A stretch of DNA of 64,000 bases from JAJFUG01 sp964473155. GTDB lineage: Bacteria; Gemmatimonadota; Glassbacteria; GWA2-58-10. The notes beneath the pieces were generated by a model. It was given only the letters and a program-made list of their open reading frames with translations. It searched no databases and had not been told where the DNA came from. The translations under genes were made by a program, and so were the position numbers. The stretch covers positions 1 through 64,000 of the forward strand of contig CAYYNT010000012.1 of the NCBI GenBank assembly GCA_964473155.1, read 5' to 3'. This document shows, piece by piece, positions 57,015 to 64,000 of the stretch; the first letter of the stretch is position 1; every line of letters starts with the position of its first letter.

Positions 57015-57738
57015 CGCCTCCGCCCGGCTGCAAAAGCGCTTTCATCTCGCGCACGGCGCGCTCCATTCCAACCAGCACCGCGCGGCTGATAATCGAATGC
57101 CCGATATTCACCTCTTCCAGCGGCTTCATTTTCAGGACCGGACCGATGTTCCAATAGGTGAGGCCATGCCCGGCATAAACCGCCAGTCCGCGCGAGGCGG
57201 CAATGTCGCCCGCCTTGATGAGCTTTTCCAGCTCGCGGGCTGCCGCCATATCGCCCTGGGCGTTGGCATAAGCCCCGGTGTGGAACTCGACCGCATCCGC
57301 CCCGACCGCGGCGGAAAGCTCGGTGACTTTCTTTTCCGGGTCGATAAACAGGCTCACCCTGATCCCGGCCGATTTAAGACGGGAAATGACATCTGCCAGC
57401 CTGGCCCGGTGCTTTGCAACATCCAGACCGCCCTCGGTGGTCACCTCCTGCCGTTTTTCCGGTACGAGCGTGGCCTGGTCGGGCCGCAGCGCCAGGGCGA
57501 TAGAGGTTATTTCCTCACTGGCCCCCATCTCCAGGTTGAGGCGGGTGCGCACGGTCCGGCGCAGGACCTCCACATCGCGGTCCTGGATATGACGGCGGTC
57601 CTCGCGCAGATGCACGGTGATCTGGTCCGCGCCGGCCAGCTCGGCCAGGGCCGCGGCCCAGACCGGGTCAGGCTCCACCGTGCGGCGGGCCTGACGCAGC
57701 GTGGCCACGTGGTCAACGTTCACGCCCAGTCTAATCAA
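57001..57738 (-). CDS. pdxJ: Pyridoxine 5'-phosphate synthase
   Basis: Last step of vitamin B6 ring formation, from 1-deoxyxylulose 5-phosphate and 3-amino-2-oxopropyl phosphate. IRLGVNVDHVATLRQARR and ITVHLREDRRHI are family signatures; GHGLTYWN near residue 190 closes the barrel. I set the start at a TTG (57738) because a perfect GGAGGTGAAA site precedes it and the protein then begins MIRLGVNVDH as in most homologues. The ATG at 57750 would read the ribosome binding site as coding. Overlaps hflX stop. Confidence 0.94.
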   Translation of the reverse strand: MIRLGVNVDHVATLRQARRTVEPDPVWAAALAELAGADQITVHLREDRRHIQDRDVEVLRRTVRTRLNLEMGASEEITSIALALRPDQATLVPEKRQEVTTEGGLDVAKHRARLADVISRLKSAGIRVSLFIDPEKKVTELSAAVGADAVEFHTGAYANAQGDMAAARELEKLIKAGDIAASRGLAVYAGHGLTYWNIGPVLKMKPLEEVNIGHSIISRAVLVGMERAVREMKALLQPGGGDGTV

Positions 57739-59032
57739 TTTCACCTCCATGGTAGGTGATACGGCGATAATGGGGCGTGTCCCCCAGCAATCTCTGAATC
57801 ATCGCCCGGCGCATGCGCACGCGCAGGATTGTCCGGCTCTCCGTGTGGCGCCGCTCCAGGACATGCCCCTGCTCGTGAAGGCTGGCGGCCAGACGGCCCT
57901 CATCCGGCTCAAGGTCTATCGAGAACTCGGCCTCCTGGCGCTCGGCTATTTCGAGCAGCTTCTCGCGCAGACGGCGCACGCCGCTCTCACCGCGCGCCGC
58001 CGAGCTGAAAACGGCCCCCGGATGGCTTTCCGCGATTTCGAACACGGTGTGGCGCTCGGCCACGCGATCCACCTTGTTGAAAACAAGCGTGCGCTCGATC
58101 TCGCCCGCGCCGATCTGGCCGAGCACCTTGTTCACGACCTCGATGCGCTCCCCGAAGTGCGGATTCGAGACATCCACCACCACCAGGAGATGGTCCGCCT
58201 CGGCCACCTCATGCAGCGTGGCCTTGAAGGAAGCCACAAGGTGATGCGGCAGATGGTTGATAAACCCCACGGTGTCGGTGAGCAGCGCCTCCCGCCCGCC
58301 GTCCAGGCTGACCCGCCGGGTGGTGGTGTCCAGGGTCGAGAAAAGCTGATCTTTCACCAGGACCTCCGCGCCGGAGAGGACGCGCAGGAGCGAGGACTTG
58401 CCCGCATTGGTGTAGCCGACCAGGGCCAGGTTGAAGGTGTCCTCGCGGGCGTTGCGGCGGACAGCGTGCTGTTTCTCGATCCGTTCGAGCTTGTGCTTCA
58501 GGTCGGCGATCTTGCGCTGGATTATCCGGCGGTCGGTTTCAAGCTGGGTTTCGCCCGGCCCGCGCAGCCCTATTCCACCGCGGATGCGCGACAGGTGAAC
58601 CCACATCCTTTTGAGTCGCGGCAGAAGGTATTCGAGCTGGGCCAGCTCGACTTGAAGGCGGGCCTCAACCGTGCGGGCGTTGCGGGCGAAAATATCCAGG
58701 ATCAGCTCCGAGCGGTCGAGGACCTGGACCTCGAATATGTCCTCCAGGTTTCGCGCCTGACTGGGCGAGAGATCGTCATCGAAAATGGCGATATCGGCGC
58801 CGTGCTGCTCGATCCTGTCTCTTATTTCCTCGGCCTTGCCGCGGCCGATATATGTGGTAGGGTCGATCCCGCGGAAACGCTGGGTCACCCGCGCCATTAC
58901 CTCGGCTCCGGCGGTGTCGGCAAGACGTTCCAGCTCTTCGAGCGGGCTGTCGCCCCACAGGTGGCTGTCCGCCCGCTCCATGCCGAAAAGCACCGCTTTC
59001 TGCGGAGTCTGGCTGATTTCAATCATGCTCAA
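57731..59032 (-). CDS. hflX: GTPase HflX
   Basis: Ribosome-associated GTPase involved in splitting stalled ribosomes. An N-terminal glycine-rich region (TTYIGRGKAEEI) and coiled-coil helices lead to a G domain with GYTNAGKSSL (G1), LFSTLDTTTRR (G2), LTDTVGF (G3), and FNKVDR (G4). 433 residues, standard. The start is TTG at 59032 or ATG at 59026, which overlap the ABC-F stop codon. It lies between ABC-F (upstream) and pdxJ (downstream). Confidence 0.95.
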   Translation of the reverse strand: MSMIEISQTPQKAVLFGMERADSHLWGDSPLEELERLADTAGAEVMARVTQRFRGIDPTTYIGRGKAEEIRDRIEQHGADIAIFDDDLSPSQARNLEDIFEVQVLDRSELILDIFARNARTVEARLQVELAQLEYLLPRLKRMWVHLSRIRGGIGLRGPGETQLETDRRIIQRKIADLKHKLERIEKQHAVRRNAREDTFNLALVGYTNAGKSSLLRVLSGAEVLVKDQLFSTLDTTTRRVSLDGGREALLTDTVGFINHLPHHLVASFKATLHEVAEADHLLVVVDVSNPHFGERIEVVNKVLGQIGAGEIERTLVFNKVDRVAERHTVFEIAESHPGAVFSSAARGESGVRRLREKLLEIAERQEAEFSIDLEPDEGRLAASLHEQGHVLERRHTESRTILRVRMRRAMIQRLLGDTPHYRRITYHGGEID

Positions 59033-60971
59033 GTAGCTGTTCCCACTCCCCGTAAGCTTTGTCTATCGCTTCCCTGATCGTATCCATCTCGGCGACCAGC
59101 CGGGTGGCAAGGCCGTCCTGACGGTATGTTTCAGGGTCGCTCAACCGCCGTTCCAGGTCTTTCCTGCTGTCTTCCAGGGCGGCGATTTCATTCTCCAGTT
59201 TATCCCTTCGCTCCCGTATTTTTTGCAGAGCGTTTTTGCTGAGCGCGGGTCTGGATGAGGCCAGCTCCTGTTTCGGCGGCTCCTGCTGACGCTGGGCAGT
59301 CTGCGGTTTCGTCGCCGCCGGGACAGCGCCGGACAGGGCTTTCTCCATCTCATCGCGCTTCAGCTTATAATAAGAATAATCCCCGTCGTATTCAACTGTT
59401 TTATCTCCGCCCCCGCCGGTCCTGGCCCCGGAGACAAATTCGAGAATGCGCGTGGCCAGCCCGGCCAGAAGGCCTCGGTCGTGGGTTATCATGACCAGTG
59501 TGCCGGGGAACTCGGCCAGGGCCTCCTGCAAGGCCTCGCGGCTGTATATGTCCAGGTGGTTGGTCGGCTCGTCCAGCAGAAGGAGGTTGGCGCGGGAGTA
59601 AATCAGCCCGGCTAACACCAGACGGCGGAACTCGCCCTCGCTGAGCGAGGAGACGCTCTGTTCCACCTGTTCCCCCCGGAACAGGAAACGGGCCAGATAA
59701 CCGCGCAACTGTCCCAGAGTCAGGTCCGGGGCATGAGCGGACATGTAGTCAAGCACGCGGCGGTTGTCGGCGGGGCGTTCCACGTGCTGGGGCAGGCAGG
59801 CCAGGCTGACATCCTTGCCCCAGTTCAGCCTCCCGGCATCCGGGGCCAGCTTGCCCGCCAGCACCTGGAGCAGTGTGGACTTGCCGGTGCCGTTGTCGCC
59901 GATCACCGCCAGGCTGTCGCCGCGCATCAGGGTCAGGTCCAGCCCGTCGAACACCGGCTCGCGCCCGTCCCAGCTTTTGACCAGCCCTTTGGCCTCCAGG
60001 ACCAGCGAGCCGGACTGGTCTGCCACCTGTATCTCCCAGCGCGGGGCGCTTCGTCCCCGGCGGACATCCGGCGGCGGCTCCATGCGGTTCAGCATCTTGC
60101 GCCGGCTCTGGGCCTGACGGCTTTTCTGGCCGTAGATGTTGCGCCGGATATAATCCTCCAGCTTTTCCACCTTGCGCTCGTAGTTGGCCAGGGTGCGCTC
60201 GGCGCGCTCGGCCTCGGCCGCCGCCCATTCGGCGTAGGCGTCGTAATTGCCGTTGTACAGCGTCACCTTGCGGTCCAGAATCTCGATTGTCCGCGTGGTG
60301 ACGTTGTTCAGGAAAGCCCGGTCGTGCGAGATCACGACCACTGTCGAGCGGGTTTCGGCCAGAAATCCCTCGAGGAATTCTATGGCCCGCAGGTCCAGGT
60401 GGTTGGTCGGTTCATCCAGGAACAGGATGTCCGGCTCGGCCAGAAGGCAGCGGGCCAGGGCCAGACGGCTGCGCTGGCCGCCGGAAAGGCTGTCTACGCG
60501 CTGGGTGAAAGTCTCCTCGCCCAGTCCAAGCCCCACCAGTATTTTTTCAGCCCGCGCGCGCAGGCTGTAGCCCTCCAGGCGCTCGAAACGCTCGAGCATC
60601 GAGCCGTAGCGGTGCAGCTCATCCTCGTCCGGGGTTTCGCCCCGCTCGAGACGGGCCTGGAATTCGGCTATCCGGTGCTCCAGCTCGCGCACCTCCCCTG
60701 CGGAGGCGATAAGCTCCTCCAGCACACCGCGTCCAGAGGACGTGCTTATCTCCTGCTCCATGTAGCGCAAGCTAAGGTTCTTGTCACTGTGCACCTGTCC
60801 GCTATCCGGAGCGTCCAGCCCGGCCAGGATGCGGCAGAACGTGGTCTTGCCCGCGCCGTTCGGGCCGACCACTCCGATTCGGTCCCCGGCGCGGATTATC
60901 CCGGTCACCGGCTCGAACACCGTATGCCCGCCGAAACTGCGGCATATATCGACAAAACTGATCAGAGTCAC
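59019..60971 (-). CDS. ABC-F family ATP-binding protein
   Basis: Soluble twin-ATPase that acts on ribosomes. First half: GPNGAGKTTF (Walker A), LSGGQRSRLALAR (signature), ILFLDEPTNHLD (Walker B). Second half: GDNGTGKSTL, LSEGEFRRLVLAG, LLLLDEPTNHLD. The linker between them is the charged P-tRNA-interacting motif region, and a C-terminal coiled coil (about 560-650) is present as in Uup/YfmR-type proteins. Start GTG at 60971, overlapping the rarA stop by 4. No transmembrane partner, as expected. Confidence 0.93.
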   Translation of the reverse strand: MTLISFVDICRSFGGHTVFEPVTGIIRAGDRIGVVGPNGAGKTTFCRILAGLDAPDSGQVHSDKNLSLRYMEQEISTSSGRGVLEELIASAGEVRELEHRIAEFQARLERGETPDEDELHRYGSMLERFERLEGYSLRARAEKILVGLGLGEETFTQRVDSLSGGQRSRLALARCLLAEPDILFLDEPTNHLDLRAIEFLEGFLAETRSTVVVISHDRAFLNNVTTRTIEILDRKVTLYNGNYDAYAEWAAAEAERAERTLANYERKVEKLEDYIRRNIYGQKSRQAQSRRKMLNRMEPPPDVRRGRSAPRWEIQVADQSGSLVLEAKGLVKSWDGREPVFDGLDLTLMRGDSLAVIGDNGTGKSTLLQVLAGKLAPDAGRLNWGKDVSLACLPQHVERPADNRRVLDYMSAHAPDLTLGQLRGYLARFLFRGEQVEQSVSSLSEGEFRRLVLAGLIYSRANLLLLDEPTNHLDIYSREALQEALAEFPGTLVMITHDRGLLAGLATRILEFVSGARTGGGGDKTVEYDGDYSYYKLKRDEMEKALSGAVPAATKPQTAQRQQEPPKQELASSRPALSKNALQKIRERRDKLENEIAALEDSRKDLERRLSDPETYRQDGLATRLVAEMDTIREAIDKAYGEWEQLLEHD

Positions 60972-62392
60972 TGGCTGTTCTCCCCGGTCTTTTCTTCGGC
61001 TTTATCCGTCCCGGCTGTCGTTTCTTCAGGTGTCGTACCGGCGTCCGGTTGCCCGGAATGGCGGCGGTACCACTCAAGACGGCGGGCAAGCTCCTTTTCC
61101 TGTCCCAGCGAGGTCGGCTCATAGAAACGAAGATGTTCCAGGCCGTCCGGAAAATACTGCTGGGCCGTGAAATGGTACGGAAAATCATGCGGGTACTTGT
61201 ACCGTTTCCCATAGCCCAGGGCTTTCATCAGGGCGGTGGGTGCGTTGCGCAGATGAAGAGGCACAGGGGCGCTCAGATGCTCGCGCGCCGCGTCCTGCGC
61301 CTTATGCAGGGCCAGGTAGCTGGCGTTGCTCTTGGGTGCGCAGGCCAGGTAGGTGACCGCCTGGCTCATCGGGATAGCCCCCTCGGGCAGGCCGATCACG
61401 CTGACCGCCTTGTGCGCGGCCACGGCCAGTTGAAGCGCCTGGGGGTCGGCATTCCCGATGTCCTCCGAGGCGAAGATTATCATCCTTCTCAGTATGAAAA
61501 GCGGGTCCTCTCCGGCCTCAAGCATCCGGGCCATGTAGTACAGGGCGGCATCCGGGTTGGAGCCGCGCAGGCTCTTGATGAACGCCGAGATGACATCGTA
61601 ATGCTGTTCACCCTGACGGTCATACTGGAGCATGCTGCGTTGCAGGGCCTGGGAGATTATCTCTTTCGTGATGATCCTGTCGCCCGCGCCGCCGCTTTCC
61701 ATGAAAGCCGCCGCCAGGTCGAGCGCCGAAAGCGCCACCCTCGCATCGCCATCCGAGGCGGCGAGCAGGAATTCGCGCGCCTCAGGCTCTATCTTAAGCT
61801 CCAGCCTGCCCAGTCCGCGCTCGCTGTCGCCAAGTGTGCGGTCCACTATCCGTCCCAGGTGCTCAGCTTCCAGACGCTTGAGCACGAACACTTTGACCCG
61901 GCTGAGCAGGGCGCTGTTGACCTCGAACGAGGGGTTCTCGGTGGTCGCTCCGATCAGGGTGATTATGCCGTTTTCCACGTGCGGCAGAAGAGCGTCCTGC
62001 TGGGCCTTGTTGAAACGGTGGATTTCGTCCAGGAAAAGGATCGTGCGCCGGCGGTGAAGACGCAAACGTTCGGCGGCCTCGGCCACGGCCTGCTTGATCT
62101 GAGCCACGCCGCAGGTGACCGCGCTGTAGTGCTCGAACGCCGAGCCGGTCTGCCCGGCGATTATCCCGGCCAGAGTGGTCTTGCCGCTGCCCGGCGGCCC
62201 CCAGAATATCATTGAACGGATGCGGTCGCTCTCGATCATCCTGCGCAGCACGCTTTCAGGACCGAGGATGTGCTCCTGTCCCTCGAACTCGTCCAGGGTG
62301 CGCGGGCGCATCCGCTCCGCCAGGGGAGACACGCGCCCGTCGCCCAGCTCATCCGGCAGCCCGAAAATGTCCTGTTCTTTTTTACGTCCCAT
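60968..62392 (-). CDS. rarA: Replication-associated AAA ATPase RarA (MgsA)
   Basis: Protects stalled replication forks. Walker A GPPGSGKTTLAGI, Walker B FLDEIHRFNKAQQD, then TENPSFEVNSALLSR (sensor 1, with arginine finger region) and the C-terminal tetramerisation domain RSMLQYDRQGEQHYDVISAFIKS with RGSNPDAALYYMARML. Length 474, slightly longer than usual because of a short acidic tail. Ends with GTGA overlap to the ABC-F gene. Opposite strand to acpS. Confidence 0.95.
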   Translation of the reverse strand: MGRKKEQDIFGLPDELGDGRVSPLAERMRPRTLDEFEGQEHILGPESVLRRMIESDRIRSMIFWGPPGSGKTTLAGIIAGQTGSAFEHYSAVTCGVAQIKQAVAEAAERLRLHRRRTILFLDEIHRFNKAQQDALLPHVENGIITLIGATTENPSFEVNSALLSRVKVFVLKRLEAEHLGRIVDRTLGDSERGLGRLELKIEPEAREFLLAASDGDARVALSALDLAAAFMESGGAGDRIITKEIISQALQRSMLQYDRQGEQHYDVISAFIKSLRGSNPDAALYYMARMLEAGEDPLFILRRMIIFASEDIGNADPQALQLAVAAHKAVSVIGLPEGAIPMSQAVTYLACAPKSNASYLALHKAQDAAREHLSAPVPLHLRNAPTALMKALGYGKRYKYPHDFPYHFTAQQYFPDGLEHLRFYEPTSLGQEKELARRLEWYRRHSGQPDAGTTPEETTAGTDKAEEKTGENSQ

Positions 62393-62541
62393 CCCTGACT
62401 GCCTTTCCGGGGCGGGTGAGTGGACAAAAGCGGCGGACTGTCTTAAGTTTGGTTTAAGCGCCGCAGGCGGAAATATACAACCGTAGAGGCGTCTTTTTCA
62501 AGACAGTCCACCCGGAAGGGGCGCGCAAACCGGAGAAAAGG

Positions 62542-62997
62542 ATGATCGAGAAGGGTCAATTACCGCACGGAATGGCTGTCCTGGGCCTGGGTGTGGACAT
62601 GGTCGAGATCGAACGTGTTCGCTCGGCCATGGAGGGACGGGCCGGGGAACGTTTCGAGAGACGGGTGTTCACCCCGGAGGAGAGCGCCTACTGCCGCTCC
62701 AAGGCCGACCCGTACCCGCATTTCGCGGCCCGGTTCGCGGCCAAGGAGGCGGTGATGAAAGCGTTCGGCACGGGCTGGACCGCACAGGTCAACTGGACCG
62801 GGATAGAGGTGCGGCACGGCGAGCGCGGCAGGCCGCTGCTGAAGCTTAACGCCCCGACAGACGAATTCGCCCGCACTTTCGGCCTGGCCGAGGCGCATAT
62901 CTCGCTCAGCCACGACCGGGGGCGGGCGGTGGCTGTGGCCTTGATCCTGGGTGAAAGACCGGATAAAAAAATGGAAGAAAAAGACACTCCGGTCTGA
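62542..62997 (+). CDS. acpS: Holo-[acyl-carrier-protein] synthase
   Basis: Attaches the 4'-phosphopantetheine arm from CoA to acyl carrier protein. VLGLGVDMVEIERV carries the first metal aspartate and FAAKEAVMKAFGTG the second metal-binding glutamate. Then WTGIEVRHGERGRP and ISLSHDRGRAVAVAL follow. Start at 62542 (GGAGAAAAGG before it) or at the ATG ten codons on, which begins MAVLGLGVD. 151 residues at the longer start. Faces divergently from rarA. Confidence 0.93.
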   Translation: MIEKGQLPHGMAVLGLGVDMVEIERVRSAMEGRAGERFERRVFTPEESAYCRSKADPYPHFAARFAAKEAVMKAFGTGWTAQVNWTGIEVRHGERGRPLLKLNAPTDEFARTFGLAEAHISLSHDRGRAVAVALILGERPDKKMEEKDTPV

Positions 62998-63147
62998 TGG
63001 TCGATGCGGGTGTGATCTTGTTATCAGGCCGCCGGACGAATTTGATGTAATCTGTTTTTGGGTTTATTGAACGCTTTGCAAAATAAATAAATATATTATC
63101 AATATAAAGTCAATTCTGAAGCCGTGAATTTGCGGTTGGAGGCTGGA

Positions 63148-64000
63148 ATGGGATTCGGCGGAGTGGTGTTTCAGTCCGGAGCGGAACTGCCGGTGCGCAC
63201 CGCGGCCCGGGAATTATCCACGGCAACCGGAGCAGAGATTGTCGAACGCCAGACAGTCCAGGGTCCCTCACGCAATGAAATATTGTTGCTTGCCGGGGCG
63301 GAGGCGCTGAACCATCCCGCTGTGAAGTCATTGAGCGCCGGGAAGGATGTCTCTGGCGAGTGGGAAGCCGTGGCCGGAGTAAACGGCGGGCTGGTAATCG
63401 CCGGGAACTCTCCGCGCAGCCTCTGCCGGGCGGCGTTGGGCTGGATCGCCAACCCGGAGCGCGAGACCGGACGGTTCTCGACTTTCCGGTTCAACGAGCG
63501 TCTCACCATGTGGGATGTTACACTCAACCAGTGGTACCGGATGACCGAAGGATTCGACCGTAAACAACATATCCGCGAGCTGGCCCGCATGGGACATACG
63601 GCAATCGAAATCAACCGCTATGCGGACAGCGGTGGATGGCACGTGCGCAACCGCGAGTTCCCGAATGATTCATATGCCTGGTACGTCAGCTACGCCCCGG
63701 CCCTGGATGCGTTCGTGGAAAGCTCGCTCACCGCCGGGCTTTATCCAGCCGATGAATTGGAGCGCAACCTGGCCGACCTGGCCGGGGCGGCGGAAACAGC
63801 CCGCTCCTATGGCATGGCGTGCGGGTTTGTCTGCTACGAGCCGCGCTGCGTGAACGAGGCGATCTTCAAAAAATATCCGCAGCTTCGCGGCTCGCGCACC
63901 GATCACCCCGGCCGGAGCCTTCAGCCGCGCTACGCCCTGGATATCGCCAATCCTCTCGTGCTGGAACACTATGCCGAAATGCTCACCCGTCTGATGCAGA
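63148..64000 (+). CDS. Large uncharacterised protein, incomplete at the right edge
   Basis: The frame from the ATG at 63148 (GGAGG before it) is open to the window end, 284 codons without a stop. It has no signal peptide in this part. The first 90 residues resemble a carbohydrate-enzyme N-terminal domain (EILLLAGAEAL) and are followed by FNERLTMWDVTLNQWYRMTEGFDRKQHIRELARMGHT, a TIM-barrel type beginning with conserved aromatic residues. A family such as an alpha-glucuronidase or hexosaminidase-like hydrolase is suggested by this architecture but not established. The remainder lies beyond the window. Confidence 0.7.
   Translation, partial: MGFGGVVFQSGAELPVRTAARELSTATGAEIVERQTVQGPSRNEILLLAGAEALNHPAVKSLSAGKDVSGEWEAVAGVNGGLVIAGNSPRSLCRAALGWIANPERETGRFSTFRFNERLTMWDVTLNQWYRMTEGFDRKQHIRELARMGHTAIEINRYADSGGWHVRNREFPNDSYAWYVSYAPALDAFVESSLTAGLYPADELERNLADLAGAAETARSYGMACGFVCYEPRCVNEAIFKKYPQLRGSRTDHPGRSLQPRYALDIANPLVLEHYAEMLTRLMQ

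Noticed and set aside
57701..59077. 458-residue plus-strand frame opposite hflX
   Set aside because: Antisense shadow; all hflX motifs are on the minus strand.
59733..61124. 463-residue plus-strand frame opposite the ABC-F gene
   Set aside because: Antisense shadow of a clear two-ATPase gene.

Overview
The window reads as a chromosomal stretch of a free-living, Gram-negative, moderately GC-rich bacterium. An outer membrane is implied by a TonB-dependent receptor and a BamD-like lipoprotein. A large SecA with a long insertion, a class II (B12-dependent) ribonucleotide reductase, a GTP-type PEP carboxykinase and several secreted glycoside hydrolases and a sulfatase would fit an FCB-type lineage or one of its uncultivated relatives; this placement is inference. 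A run of 100 N inside one gene (7533-7632) shows this is a scaffolded draft assembly. No prophage, CRISPR array or insertion sequence was seen.

Layout. 1-6.7 kb: nrdJ, a small unknown gene, then (minus) a TonB receptor preceded by a small His-rich membrane protein. 7-12 kb: a GH106-like glycoside hydrolase broken by the N gap, a TerB-like protein, and a GH27 alpha-galactosidase with a LacI/cre-like operator. 12-19 kb: tRNA-Glu with its own promoter and terminator, a malate/lactate dehydrogenase-family enzyme, an inositol-monophosphatase-family enzyme, a two-gene unit of tiny membrane proteins, pckG, an unknown gene and a zinc-finger membrane regulator. 19.5-25.8 kb: a plus-strand run of a TPR lipoprotein, bamD, nadD, secA and an unknown gene. 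26-32 kb: a bifunctional (p)ppGpp enzyme followed by a membrane PilZ protein; convergent to these, ptsN, a zinc-ribbon protein and a ClC transporter. 32.6-34.5 kb: tRNA-Gly and tRNA-Cys with a strong promoter, a VOC protein and a PfkB kinase. 35-47.7 kb: chemotaxis genes (cheW, a receptor, a receiver-kinase-like hybrid, cheA with two HPt domains, a CheX-like phosphatase), interrupted on the other strand by a sulfatase, a TPR protein and an amidohydrolase. 47.8-53.8 kb: an Rrf2 regulator, then metY-metX-metW, a serine hydrolase and a NYN/PIN-like protein. 53.8-54.7 kb: an AT-rich islet with a short repeat protein. 54.7-62.4 kb: a minus-strand gene string read as rarA, ABC-F, hflX, pdxJ, yqeK, LytR_C protein, rbsK. 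62.5-64 kb: acpS and the start of a large unfinished gene, possibly a carbohydrate-active enzyme.

How the genes fit together. Polymer breakdown (GH106, GH27, sulfatase, possibly the right-edge gene) and sugar kinases suggest growth on plant or algal polysaccharides, with PEP carboxykinase for gluconeogenesis. The chemotaxis block gives directed movement. PilZ and the (p)ppGpp enzyme are side by side, coupling two second-messenger systems at least by position. The Rrf2 regulator with three spaced cysteines sits just before the homocysteine-forming metYXW operon, so redox or Fe-S control of sulfur assimilation is a reasonable guess. No single locus is clearly a new defence or mobile system. The less explained items are the 40- and 105-residue membrane pair, the AT-rich islet, a palindrome present at two sites, and the receiver/degenerate-kinase hybrid.
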